Counted from the stretch's first letter, positions 12,360-23,949 are shown. The stretch: DNA of 64,000 nucleotides from Syngnathus acus (GCF_901709675.1 NC_051100.1:2108001-2172000); one strand, 5' to 3'. Made by a program: numbers and translations. Notes: generated by a model not told the origin, from the letters alone.

Positions 12360-12790
12360 TGTGTTTTATTGCCGGTGGCTTGACAGGCCCCAAAATATAA
12401 CTCAGACGGCAGCCGACAGGCCACCACATCGCATCAGCGGCCACACACACACTTCGAAAAAATTGTCCCCGCGGTTCGACGTGGACGAGAGGACGGCGGG
12501 ACTTCGCTTCCACGCGAGACCCGGACGGCTGCGGGTTTTCATATTTGGCAGCGATGATGTTATGAGATATGGACGGGGAGGGGGCTATAGGAGAAGGGGG
12601 TGCAATCGATGGTCCGGGGACCCTACGTTGACCCTGGTGGGATGAGCGAGGGGGTCCAGAGATCCACCTGTGCTCCACATATGGGATTCAATTAAATCAG
12701 TCGGGCGGCAAGGGGGACACGCATGGAGGGACATTCACTGTCACGGAGGACAAGCCCGGCTGCAGGTGACATTTACTCGGCCGGTAAGGA
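12360..12790. other. CpG-rich patch, no coding frame accepted
   Basis: GC- and CpG-rich sequence compared with its AT-rich surroundings, with many CGG/CGAC blocks. It ends in two donor-like sites, CTGCAG|GTGACA and GGCCG|GTAAGG, near 12,765-12,785. It could be a CpG island or a non-coding exon. I see no homeobox or hexapeptide coding. Confidence 0.35.
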
Positions 12791-15114
12791 AACTCCACTC
12801 ATGGTTCACCTTTTAAAAATGCTTTTCCTCAGCGATATCGTCTAAACGAAAGATGTAGATTGAAAATTATGCAACAATTGTGTTTATTAAAATAGAAATG
12901 TGTTTGTTTGGATGCAATTCTGCAAATACTCTTATAATACGCAACTCTGCCTAGTCGGGGAAAATAAGAGACAAATCGTTTATTTGGTTGTTGCGTTTTT
13001 CATTTCATTTTCTGAAACTAAATGCAGCAGCAAGAGTAGGGATCAGTATAGGATATTTTAGAAAAAAATATTCTATGTAAATATCAATTTCTAGACAGGA
13101 AAATATGACACATTTCTTTTGCACTGGTCTCCTATTTCGCCCGAGAGATAAATTACCTTCTATTCTACAGACATTCAGTTATGCACATTTAAATTGAAAA
13201 ACGCCCAGAAACAGTTAAATGTATTATTTATTCTGATATTACTTCATTATATTACCATTAGTCTATTCATTTAAAACTTTTAAGAATAAGTGTAAGAATA
13301 GAAATAACTGCCGCACTATTTCATGCATCTTACTACATAAAAACATTGATATATCCTGCGCCAGGTATTTCTTTTCAAAATTTTCAAAAATAATGCAATT
13401 ACAGAAAAAACGTAGCACTAATCGATGTCTTTAAATGCACGCTATAGCGTGTTTGAACAAACCCACCTATGAAAAAACGACAATACAAACAAACAAATGA
13501 ATAAACGTAAACTACATATTGTTCTATGCAATTAATCCGAAAGACCCCGTAGAGCTCGTGCGGGTGGATGTTTTTGTGGAAGTGAGACACGACGAGAGTC
13601 ATCAGCATTCTTTTTTTTTTTTTTTCACGTATTCGTGTTGGCTGACAGTAAATCAGGCAAGCTAAAGAATTCTAGACCGTCGTATGAGCTCCCTGTGCGC
13701 AGTCATGATGGGAATTAGACGTCATAAAACTTGGACATTAAAGCACACGTTTTTGGCTCGTTTATTGCAGGTTTATGTGTTTACATGCATGCTCCTGGGG
13801 CAAGGCATTAATCTGAGTCCATTTGCACCGCGCGATAAAAACGACTTTAAACAAAATCCATATTTTACATTCAAACGGTTCGAATTGGGCTGTTTTGCAG
13901 CAAATGAGCTTGAAATGCGAATTTGGCGTCACCCCGCGAGACGGTGCCGCTGCGCTGCAGGAGGGGTCGTGCAAGTTAATGTCTAAACCGGCTTAGAGGA
14001 CCGCTCTCAGCCCGGCTTTGACCCGGCTGCAGGCCCGGGGGCGAAGGGGTTAGCCGGCGGTCAGCCTGTCTAAGATGAAAAAGTGAAACGACCCCCGAGA
14101 GAAAGAAAAGCCACCATCTGAATAGCTTTTTTTTTTTTTTTTCTTTCGAAGAGTGGACTACACATGTGCACTGAGAACGGTGTAATGGCGCATTGGCAAT
14201 AACAATAATGCGTAGGAATTGTGTGAGAATGCAAATACAGTTTACGCGTAGGCTTTAAAAAAAGAAAATTGCGTACGGTGTTACATGACGCAAAAGTGCT
14301 CTTTCAATGGTTGCACAAAGCAATACAATGAACAATCCCGTAACAATGGCCTATAGCGACTTTTGAACTCTGCGTGGTCCCCCCCTCCCCAATCCGTGAG
14401 GAGCCCCAACCGTCCTGTCCAGCTCGCATAGGACTAATGGTAGGTCCGGTGAAGCCTCGGTCAACGCTTGTGAGTGACCCTGCGGCGACCCGCTCGGCAG
14501 CTAGGCTACATTCTGACCGCACAAGAATGCTCGCTTTTGAGCTCCCGTTGTTGTTGTTGGTGTTGTTGTCTCCTATTAAAAAGGGAGGGGGGGGGGGGTG
14601 CAGCAAAGTTCACAGCTATTGAGTCAAAAGGTGTGTGGAGCTGATGACTACTAAGAAAAACTCATTTGGGGCTGAAGAATTGTTTAAAAAAAATAAATGA
14701 AAATGAAGGCGTAGATTAATAGTTCCGTGCTGAATGCATTCGTGCTGGCGAAAGCGTCATTATTCAAACACATCCATTAGGACTCTTTCGTCAATTTGCC
14801 TTTGTTTCGGCTGGCATTTCACTTTAAAAATGGACTTTTCGCACACAAATAAGCATATTTTAAAATAGCTAATATCTAGCGGTTAAATGAGCCAGCAAAT
14901 TAATCGGCCAGACCCTAAAAAAGTTGATATATATACGGAAGTGAATTACAAAATATACATGAATAAATAGATTAAAAAAACAAAAAAAAAAGAGTCAAAG
15001 AGGTTTCAGTATCGGAACAATGTTACTGATTAAAATAACAGAACGTTTTCGAGCAAGCCAAAATGGGTCAATTTACTTCTAATTGCAATGTAGGGATGAT
15101 TGATTTTTCAGACC

Positions 15115-15345
15115 AAGACATTTGCTCAACTATCAAGTTACCGATCCCGATATCAAGTACCGATACCACTACGTTTGATAAATAACCCCCCAAAAGGACA
15201 ATAACATATTTAAAGAATAAAAAAATAGATCCTGATCGTATAAAACGGCTGGCACAGGAGAGCAACCGATACAGGTATCGACTTCCGGCACAAGTACCGA
15301 TAACTAGAAATAAGGTATCGATGTACCGGTATCTGCCCATCCCCA
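15115..15345. repeat. ACCGATA-rich dispersed repeat
   Basis: Repeated ACCGATCCCGATATC, AGTACCGATACC, ACCGATACAGGTATCG and GGTATCGATGTACCGG segments, in both orientations, flank an AT-rich middle. The pattern resembles a non-autonomous DNA transposon family common in fish. Family name not assigned. Confidence 0.5.
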
Positions 15346-15740
15346 ATTCTCTGCAATTGCAATGACCAATTAATAAAAAATGTGGCAAAAAAAATTAGCA
15401 CTGCATCCGTATGGGAAAAACAAACCAAACTGTTAACCCACTCAAATAGCGAGTAAGCCAAAAATTTATTTCTACTAATTACTTTACTTTTAATTCTTAG
15501 AAAATAGGCAGAATCAGTTTTGCACGGAATCCGATGAGAAAAGGTCCAATGACTCACATCTCTGTCAGCATCCTTAACCCCACATGCCTAAGGATTCATT
15601 GAGGATATTTTAATGACTTATTGGCATGTTAAAGCAACACACGCGACACATGTAACAAGCGTGTTCCCGAAACAAAGAGTGGTGTCGAGACAACTCCTTT
15701 ACATCCGAGGACACTGGAGTGTGGAACAGCAGGAGCGTAC

Positions 15741-15832
15741 ATGCTTCGCCTATAAATACCCTGTAGAACCGAATGTGTGTGGACTCTGCTCGGTCACAGA
15801 TTGGGTTCTAGGGGAGTCTATGGGCGGCGACT
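15741..15832 (+). ncRNA. mir10d: mir-10d microRNA precursor
   Basis: The 5' arm holds TACCCTGTAGAACCG followed by AATGTGTG (15,757-15,779), the mir-10 seed and body with the mir-10d-type 3' end. The 3' arm (15,796-15,817) starts ACAGATTGGG and contains TTCTAGGGGAGT, the usual mir-10 star strand. The arms pair around a short loop (about 15,783-15,795), and the stem continues outside them (TTCGCCTATA with TATGGGCGGCGA). mir-10 genes regulate Hox transcripts and lie 5' of Hox4 in vertebrate clusters; this one is 2.1 kb before the hoxd4b start codon, on the same strand. Of the zebrafish HoxDb cluster only mir-10d survives, which supports the D-b assignment. Confidence 0.95.
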
Positions 15833-15839
15833 AACCATC

Positions 15840-17590
15840 TATCACACGCAAGGGAAACCCGAAGAGCTTCACAAGTGCTTCTTTGTGTTTTCAATTTGGG
15901 TTGCTTCACTTTCTGATCAGCAAGAAGATCCAATGACAGGATGGACACTCAAGTCACTTCAGCAAAGTATCATTTTCCGACTATTTTTTTTTACAAGAAT
16001 CAACCAAAGGAAAATAAATGATTCAGGTCCTGCTTGCATAAATCCGCAAAATTTGAGGGCAAGCTCTTGCATCTGCCATCTGATGGTCATTGGTGATATT
16101 ACAACCTAAAATGACTCAGTGAAAATCGGGCCTGGCTGGGTTGCGTATAGCAATAAATTGCGTATAATTGACGGCCATTGAAGTCGGGGAGGGAAATGTT
16201 TTTTGAATTGTAAAAACAAAATAATTCAATAAAAATCACTGATCAAACTTCAATATATGAAAAATAACAAGTATAGAAACAAAATCTGCTAAATGATTTT
16301 AGGGGTGACCCTCAAGGGTCTACTGTAGTAGAAGAAACATGATGCTTGGAACTTTGATGATTGGATACCTACTGTACTGTTGTTTATGTTTCTTGCTCAC
16401 ATTTGGGGAAAATGTTTGTTCAGAGTGGCACCCTCTGGCTGACTAATGACATTCCAGTGCAATGGATGCATGGAAGCATAAGGGGCCTTTTTGTATGTAC
16501 TCTATACCGCAAGGAAAAAATGAGCCTTTCAGGGTCACAGCAAAAAAAAAAAGTACAATTTCACAGCATGACGGCAAATTGACTCAAAATTATCACTTGA
16601 ATTAATTACTTAAATGCTGTAATGTGGAGAAACGTTTTTTTTTTATTGTATTGGTATTATGTATATAGACCATTACGTAACATACACCCGCAAATTCTAC
16701 AAAAATTGCAAATTTGCAAGATTGTAAAGGACACTTTCCACTCTGCTTCACAATATTACCCTTTAAAATGGTGGATCTAATTAAAATGGTCTCTAATTAA
16801 ACACATCAATTTAGATAAGAAAACGGAGCGACACTTTCACCCTAATAAAACGATCAAGCATGATTAAAGCAAGCTACTAAAGCAAATGTTTGCCTGTTTT
16901 GGGCTTATCGCTGACATCCATTAGTATCTGGAAGCCAGATCAAACAGATTTGCTTTTTGGTTCACTTGCATTAGGTCAGATTAAATAAAGCCTCCACTTG
17001 AGCCAAACGCATGCCAAAACAATGCGGCAGTTTAGGGGGCGCCATATGCACGAATGAATGATTATTTGGGGGGGTTTAGAATGGACTATCATTTATTTTT
17101 CGTCGTGTGAGGGCTCAATTTGGCCACTTTCGGGGGTTCTAAACCAGCAAGATCATTTTTAAACGCCTTCGCTCAGTCCTCCCCACCCCACCTCCTCAGC
17201 TGCATCATTTTTCCAATGTGGCTTTTATTCAGAGACGGCGATGATGACGGTGAGATGGTGAACGGGACACCTTGGGCTGACCCCTACCCGCAACAAAGCC
17301 AACTACTAGTCACTGTCTGGGGGCCTTTTTGTCCCATTCTTGTGTGCGTGCCCTCTGCGGAGCGGTCAGGTTTTGTTTTGCGCCCTTTGATTGCGGCCAC
17401 AAGGCCAAATATGGCCCCCTCGTCCCCTCAATATGGGCCCGATTAATTTTTCAGCTCGGGGGCCCATCTGTGGGGGTCGATCCCGTACGTCAGCTAAAAA
17501 GTCATAAATCTACTGTGCGTGTTCAATAGGCAGGGGTGAAGGGGGGGGGGGGGGGGGGTAGATGGATGAGCTTATAAAATAAATAATGAC
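15840..17590. other. mir-10d to hoxd4b interval
   Basis: No protein gene is seen. The first half is AT-rich and unremarkable. From about 16,980 the sequence becomes more complex, with homeodomain-type TAAT/ATTA and GTCATAAATC (17,501) sites, as expected for Hox4 upstream regulation. An 18-G run lies at 17,541-17,558. The interval is probably transcribed if mir-10d and hoxd4b share a primary transcript. Confidence 0.5.
17541..17558 (+). repeat. Poly(G) run of 18
   Basis: Eighteen consecutive G about 170 bp upstream of the CCAAT/E-box pair of hoxd4b. It is a potential G-quadruplex on the coding strand. Confidence 0.9.
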
Positions 17591-17609
17591 GCAGCAGTTG
17601 CAATCCACA

Positions 17610-17770
17610 AACATCTAATTTTTTAATTTAGCCCCGCCAGCAAATCTTCATGAAGCCAATTAGGCTCATTTTCGCTTATTTTTCGACTTTATTTAGAGGG
17701 AGAGCGGCAAAAAAGCGACGCCTCCCATTGGCTGAGCTACCGGGTCACGTGGTCCATACGGCCGTCCGTC
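17610..17770 (+). promoter_or_regulatory. hoxd4b: hoxd4b proximal promoter candidate
   Basis: Directly before the gene lie AATTTAGCCCCGCCAG, an AATTAGGCTCATTTTCGC block, inverted CCAAT CCATTGG (17,725-17,731) and E-box CACGTG (17,746-17,751). In mammals the HOXB4 promoter is driven by NF-Y at a CCAAT site and USF1/2 at an E-box, so this arrangement is what a Hox4 promoter should have. No TATA box is evident at a sensible distance. The start site is likely between about 17,760 and 17,890. Confidence 0.55.
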
Positions 17771-17899
17771 TATTTGACAGCCGCGGGGTGGCTTGATGCC
17801 AGAGGGGGGAAAAGGGGGACACAGGGCGAAGGGGTAGAGGGAGAGAGAGAGGAAAAAGAAAAATTAGTATTCTCCTACCAGCCTCGCTATAAATCAATC

Positions 17900-19639
17900 A
17901 TGGAGTCCTACGCGGTGAGCTGCAAATACGCCGAGCCGCACTTCCCGCCTTGCGAGGAAGATTACAGTCATTTCACTGACCAAGGGGGGTATTACAACAG
18001 CCCCCCGGACTGTGGCACGTACGGCGGTGGGCGCTACCAGCCTACGGCCGCAGCCCATCCGCCCGAGCCCGGCTACGCACCGCAGTCAACCGCCTATGAA
18101 CATTCCTTGCAGGCGCAACCGCCGCCGCAGCAGCAGCAGCAGCAGCACCCGCGGGAGGATGCCGAGCGGCTGCCGCAGCAAGGTGCGCCTTTCCCCGGCT
18201 TCACCGAGCACGACGACGCCGAGGGGAAGGAGGGTGGCTTTCCGGAGATGTGGATGACGTGCGCGAGTAAGCCTGCTCAGGTGCAGAGGAGAATCGGTGC
18301 CGGAGGGGGCCACCAGGCCAAAGACAAGCCGCCAATCGTGGTCTACCCCTGGATGAAGAAGGTGCACATCGCCCACGGTGAGGAACACCATCATCCTATC
18401 CTCTCTGTCACACTTTTTTTTTTTAACACGTCGAATGTCATTTTGCTTTTTCATTTTATTTCTCCCTCTTGCCCCCCAGCATCTCATCTGCACTCTCACT
18501 CACACACACACAACACACACACACACACACCCTTGTTGTGGTGTTTTGTCCATTTGGGAGCACCATTTCTTGTGGTGAGTTATTTATGATCGCAGTGAGT
18601 GTCAGGCAGAATTACAGCCGCTATAAACTTTTATGGCTCTGCCGCAGCTTGTGCGCGCACGTGAGTGTGCGCGTGCGTGAGTGTGCGCACACGGCCAGTG
18701 AACAAAGAGATGCGCGTTAATAGTCCAGAATGGTTTCTTAACCAGTTTGCCGGTCAACCGCAAATCGACGCACATGCATAATAAAAGTGCGCAGAGACGC
18801 ACGCACGCGTCCAAAATACCATCAGAAATAACTAACTGTGAAAAAAATTGACCATATAGGATGGAAATATCAATTCAATGATTAAAAATTAAATTAAAAA
18901 AACGTTTTTAATATACATTATGTACATTATTAAGTATTTCAGGGAATTGGGGTTTTTTTAGACGGAAAAAAATAGTTGTCAGTGAATGGGACCTATTCTT
19001 ATACTTAAATACACGCACATACACACGCACGCACACACCTATATGTAAACTGATTCGATTCTACCGTGACAAAAAACACTTCATCTTTAGATAATAAAAA
19101 TGTTACATGTTCAATATCATAATATTAATATGGAAATACTCAACATCCATGCCGCATGTTTTTTCCAATATCGTGCGGCTTTACGGATGCATTTATTGTA
19201 GTTATGCATTTATTATGCAATTTAGCCAAAATCCAATTCGTATCAATAAGAGCCACGAAATGCAGCTATTTTTAATTGGCCTCTCGGAATATGCTATCAA
19301 ATAATAAATGTATGGAAGAAAAAAAACTACTAATGACGTCACACTGTCCTTTCGTGTCCCCCAGTGAACCCGAACCACACTGGGCCGGAGCCCAAGCGTC
19401 TGCGCACGGCCTACACGCGTCAGCAGGTGCTGGAGCTGGAGAAGGAGTTCCACTTTAGCCGCTACCTGACGCGCCGCCGCCGCGTGGAAGTGGCGCACAC
19501 GCTCTGCCTGTCCGAGCGCCAGGTCAAGGTGTGGTTCCAAAACCGGCGCATGCGCTGGAAGAAGGACAACAAGCTGCCAAACACCAAGGGGCGCAGCAAG
19601 GCCAAGAAAAGCGCGGACAAGGCGGCCATCCCGGTGTGA
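17900..19639 (+). CDS. hoxd4b: Hox4 homeodomain transcription factor, probably hoxd4b
   Basis: A complete two-exon Hox gene: exon 1 at 17,900-18,377 and exon 2 at 19,365-19,639 (intron 987 bp, phase 1, GT-AG), giving 250 residues. The start was chosen because [20 protein letters not shown] matches the Hox4 N-terminus; an in-frame ATG at 17,774 would add 42 unrelated residues. A proline/glutamine tract (Q77-82) precedes the PBX-binding hexapeptide YPWM (149-152). The homeodomain spans about 169-228 with W48, Q50, N51 and R53 intact. Relative to usual Hox4 proteins it carries Leu4, Ser23, Val32, Val34, Val45, Val47, Arg55 and Asn60, which is unusually divergent. The C-terminal tail is basic and short. 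Exon GC is far above the flanks. It binds DNA in the nucleus, with PBX/MEIS partners, to set hindbrain and axial identity. The paralogue group is certain; D-b comes from context. Confidence 0.95.
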
Positions 19640-20372
19640 GATTCAAAGGGGTTAGGGTCAGGGGGCTTTTGGACCCCCCGCCCCCCCCAAATGACCAAGT
19701 GACGATCCAGGCCTACATTCCTCAAGCATCCATGTATTAGCCTTATATATAGCCTATAGTCTTGTCATTTTTGTTCTGGATCTCCTGGAAGAATTTTGTT
19801 GTGGAGACAACAGGGTTATTTTTGTAATTATTAATATTATTATCGTTATTATTATTTCTACAGGGTAAAAAACAAAACAGCATAATACAGGGTTGTATAA
19901 GAGTGAGGCAGCGTATTAGCTATACTTATATGCACATGACCAAAATGGCAAACGCAAAGATGACACATAAGCAACAAATGAGCACGCACTGTTGATTTTT
20001 ATGTGCCAAAAGCAATAGCGTGCAGCACACACACATACACGCACCAACACGTGCACGCACGGACACGCGCACACACATACACAGCTGAGCTCCAAAAGGT
20101 GTTTGCATATTTGTCTCAGGGTTTCCTTACAGGGTTTTAAAGTCCATCCAACAAAGAATAATACGTTTTTTTTCTTTATTCCAGTGTGATATGCCAATTG
20201 GCCACCATAAGTACTTATCGTTTTTTTATTATGTGTATGTTTCATCGCATATTTCTATTCTTGGTAGCAGCACGTGTCGTTTTGTATGTGAGAAAGTACA
20301 GCAAAAGCATCCGTGTACGACTTTTATATGTGTGGGAAAAACATTTTGATAAAAAAAGAACTTGGTTAAGTA

Positions 20373-20512
20373 AATAAAAAGCTTTACATTACAGCAGATT
20401 AGTGTCTCCTGCTCTCTTGCACACAAGGTTTTATAATAAAGTAAGGATATACAAAAGTCTCAATTGCGTATGCGAATGAAATATTATTTGGTCCGAAAAC
20501 GTTGGAAATAAA
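20373..20512 (+). terminator. hoxd4b: Polyadenylation signals, hoxd4b
   Basis: AATAAA occurs at 20,373-20,378, 20,435-20,440 and 20,507-20,512, the first about 730 nt after the stop codon. A 3' UTR of 0.75-0.9 kb would be normal for a Hox4 gene. Which signal is used is unknown. Confidence 0.45.
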
Positions 20513-21595
20513 GTCGAATTATAGCAATAAGTGGACCAAAGGGAAATAAAAGACAAATGGGGTAACTTGTCGTGGCAACGTTACAGAAGGTAATGTAGAT
20601 AAATATGCAACAAAAGGAAAATAAAGATGTAAATATTAAAAGGGTTTTGCAAGCAAGTTTAAGATCTGAAAACGTTATGAGTATTCACAAAATAAGGACT
20701 ATTTTTAAATGACGTAAACCCGTTACATATAATGTTGTACTATATGAATAGAAACATTTATTAACCCAAGATCAGCCAAGTTTTAAATTGACGAATTCAT
20801 TGCATTTCACAAGTTTACGTCAGAAAGTTCCAAATATAGCATGTTGGGAGCAGCACAAGTCGCTCCTGGTGATGGTTGGTGGGAAATGAGCTACTTTAAT
20901 TGGAGGCTTCCGTTGGAGACAAATGGGCAGGAAAAGTCACGAGAGATTTATCAAAAAAAGGATCGCGCACCGCAAACTGGCTGAGAACATTTGCGACAAA
21001 TGGATCCAAAGTGTGACTTTAGGGTAAACAAACTGGAAACTTTTACACGGATCAAATTGTCTTGTTAATCGCAGTATTCGACATCACATACATAAAGTAA
21101 TTTCAATATTAAGACGCTAAACGCAAGTAGAGACAAAAAAAATAGTACCTACTTGTTCTTTTATCCACCTTGAACTGTTACGTGCTTTCCATTCACCAGC
21201 TGTGTTGGAACAAGGCCGCCCTCATGTGGTTCATTTGTCAACTGCATTTGAAAAGGAAAACAAATCAGCGCTAGCTAAGTGCAAACGCACCAGTTTCTGA
21301 TAAAAAAATATTTTAACAAGGTTTTCATATTTCTTATGAAAATGTATGTATCTATAATTTATACAAAACAGCTCCCTAGTTTTATTGGGCGAAAGAAGAA
21401 AGGAAAATATATATACATTGAACGTTTCCGGCCTTCAAGGGGAACAAATAATCTCGTTCAATGTTCCTCATCGGACTAAAACATTCCGACGGACCAGTCG
21501 GTGTCCTCAAACTCCCAAGAAGCTGAGTTGACCTCAGATTTGTATTAAAGTTAAACGTTTTTAAGCATATTTAAAGACAGGAATTCAGAGCAAAG
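20513..21595. other. hoxd4b-mtx2 intergenic region and mtx2 promoter
   Basis: Only about 1.1 kb separates the two genes, and no Hox3 or Hox1 remnant is visible. Near 21,425 the TTTCCGGCC sequence is an ETS/GABP-type site, typical of promoters of nuclear genes for mitochondrial proteins. The mtx2 start is probably between there and 21,590. The region is not a strong CpG island. Confidence 0.45.
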
Positions 21596-23085
21596 ATGTC
21601 TCTTGCAGCAGATGCCTTCGTGTCACAAATGGCGGGTAAAGTGTTGCAGCTTTTGCAGTTTGTGCATGATGATGTTCGCGATGCTGCTAGCTCACTTACA
21701 GCATTGGCAAAGCAAATAATAAAAAATAATCGCAATAAATGCTTCATTGTAGCAGTAGCTGTGAGTTTAAAGCTACAATGAAAGTCCTGCAATTCAAATG
21801 AAACATTTACTCCATTAGCAAAGTTTGGACTTAAGCAATTGAAGGGTTTGACGTAAATGATATTTCGGTGAATTTACCTGCAAAATGTGGTTTGCCGTAG
21901 AAGATTCTCAACTAAAACACCCGTCTATTTTATGCGTGTATTATTAACTTGAACCACATCATATAGTTGTCTTACGTACGTTTGTCTTGTTGCTTTTTGG
22001 TTTTGAATCTCTGTTGGCAATCATCCGTTCATTCCTGCTGCTCTCTCGTGGACTCGAAACACGTCTAAGGGAGCCATATTGAGTGAACTCTGACCTCGTC
22101 AAAATTAAACATTTTGGTTTTGACAAAGGAATCACTTGGATCGTGTCTATTAGTATTTGGTAGCCTGTAAAATATGAATTTCTTGTGCTTTTGTTTTTTT
22201 ACAGCTGCTGAGCCTTGGCCCGAGAGTGCAACCTTGTACCAGCCGCTTAAGGGTGTGTGTTTTTTTTCTCCTGTATCACATAACGTATAAACCTATCCAC
22301 TGAGATCTTGCTCCATAACTATTTAGTATTTTCTCCTTTGGATTAATACATGAATAAAATAATTACAATTATATATGTTGTGACTTGTGCAGAGGATCAG
22401 ATTCTGCTTTCGGACTGCGCCTCATCCCTCGCTGTGCAGGTACATTTCTGCATTCTGGATTAATGTCGCTAGATAAGGTGCCCAATGAAGTGTCATCTGA
22501 GCCTATTTTGTCTCCTGTGCAGGCCTACCTGCGGATGTGTGGTCTGCCCGTGCAGGTGGTCTGCAAAGTCAATGCAGAGTACATGTCACCCTCCGGTGAG
22601 TTCATGTACAAATGCAGTAAATTTCCTCATCGATGTTTTATGCTTGAATGAATTGTGTTTTTACGATTCCTTTTTTAGGCAAGATTCCCTTCATCCATGT
22701 GGGAAACCAGGTGGTGTCGGAACTGGGCCCAATAGTGCAGTTCACTAAAGCCAAGGTAGATGGGAATGACGCAATCATTTTTGTCCTTTAATTATTTGGA
22801 TAGGAAAAGTTAGAAGTCAGATTTTGGCACGAGTTCACAATGGTTAATATTAAGAGGACTCTAAAATCAGTACGGTATAGCCCTCAGTGTTAGCTGTGTC
22901 TTGTTTTATTTTTAAATCTAATTGACTTGTGGATCTTTCTTATCACTTGAGGGTCATTCTCTGAGCGATGGCTTGGATGACATTCAGAGGGCCGAAATGA
23001 AAGCATACATGGAGCTAGTCAACAACATGCTGCTGACGGCTGAGGTATACTTTTTTTCTGACTCAAATGCCATTGTGGTCATCTC

Positions 23086-23120
<35 letters not shown>

Positions 23121-23949
23121 CCCTCACTGGCTCAAATAAAGTTTTTTTTCTTCTCTAGTTATACATACAGTGGTGTGATGACGGCACAGCTGCTGAGGTG
23201 AGTCCTCTCTTCTCATTGAGCCTCTTCAAAGTCCCATCTCGCCCTCCCTGACACATCTACATGGGGTTTAGATCACTCGTCCCAGGTACAGCAGCCCCTA
23301 CTCGTGGCCCCTCAGTACCATCCTGGCCTATCAGAAGCAGTGGGAGGTGCGTCGGAAGATGGACGCCATTGGCTGGGGAGGGAAAAATTTGGAGCAGGTA
23401 AGCGATTATTATTACAACAATTCACATGACATAACATTACGCGGAGCAGCCACATTTTTTTTTTTTTGTGTTTCAGGTGTACGAGGACGTGAGTCAGTGC
23501 TGCCAGGCTCTCTCGCAGCGCCTCGGAACGCAGCCCTTCTTCTTCAATAAACAGTATGTACTCTAGCCTGTGAGACACCATTTTGAGTTGAGTGAACGAG
23601 TAGCAGATGCTATTCATAAAATCACTTATTTGGAAAGAAAACCTTTAAGCGTAGGAAATTGTGCATATAGCACCACCCTGTGGCAGAAGGCTGTAATTAT
23701 TCAAACTCTCCCTATAACTTAGTTCCGTTCACACTTCCCAAATAAAGCTATGCAAATTATTATTATTAATAATAATGATATACCTTCAGGCCGACGGAGC
23801 TGGACGCGCTGGTGTTCGGTCACCTGTTTACCATCCTGACCACTCGGCTGACCAGCACCGAGCTAGCCGAGCGCGTGCGGAGCTACGGAAACCTGCTGTC
23901 TTTCTGCAGGCGCATCGAGCAGATTTGCTTTGAGGATAGGACCTCCTGA
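21596..23949 (+). CDS. mtx2: Metaxin 2
   Basis: Ten coding exons with consensus splice sites: 21596-21635, 22205-22252, 22393-22439, 22523-22595, 22679-22755, 22952-23044, 23159-23197, 23272-23397, 23477-23553 and 23790-23949. All phases join, giving 780 nt and 259 residues; human MTX2 has 263. The product starts [20 protein letters not shown] and contains [20 protein letters not shown], then [20 protein letters not shown] and [20 protein letters not shown], all strongly metaxin-2-like. Metaxins have a thioredoxin/GST-like N-terminal part (about 25-95) and a helical GST C-terminal part (about 115-250). Metaxin 2 lies on the cytosolic face of the outer mitochondrial membrane with metaxin 1 and works with the SAM complex in beta-barrel protein import. 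It is the conserved 3' neighbour of HoxD in vertebrates. No frameshift or missing exon is seen. Confidence 0.97.
23089..23119 (+). repeat. (GT)n microsatellite in mtx2 intron 6
   Basis: An uninterrupted GT array about 40 bp before the acceptor of the next mtx2 exon. Length variation so near a splice site could matter but is common in fish introns. Confidence 0.9.

Larger units (their letters stand above)
9430..15110. other. Hox9-Hox4 spacer, second part; no gene seen
   Basis: No Hox8-, Hox5- or other homeobox-like frame is visible. Seen: a (TG)n array (9,935-9,972), a diverged repeat trio (11,279-11,660), a 26-G run (12,312-12,337), CpG-rich patches at about 12,360-12,790 and 13,920-14,090, and a second GC-rich patch at 14,370-14,530. 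The patches contain splice-donor-like sites (such as CGGCCG|GTAAGG near 12,785), so unannotated non-coding transcripts are possible. Confidence 0.6.

Noticed and set aside
12271-12678. 135-residue proline-rich minus-strand frame
   Set aside because: Depends on the 26-G homopolymer being read as poly-Pro; no family resemblance.
13684-13986. Frame starting ATGAGCTCC, like many Hox N-termini (MSS)
   Set aside because: After MSS the translation has no Hox features (no SYFVNS, hexapeptide or homeobox); similarity is three codons only.
19640-21595. Hox3/Hox1 remnant between hoxd4b and mtx2
   Set aside because: I searched the translations by eye for WFQNRR and YPWM-type motifs and found none.
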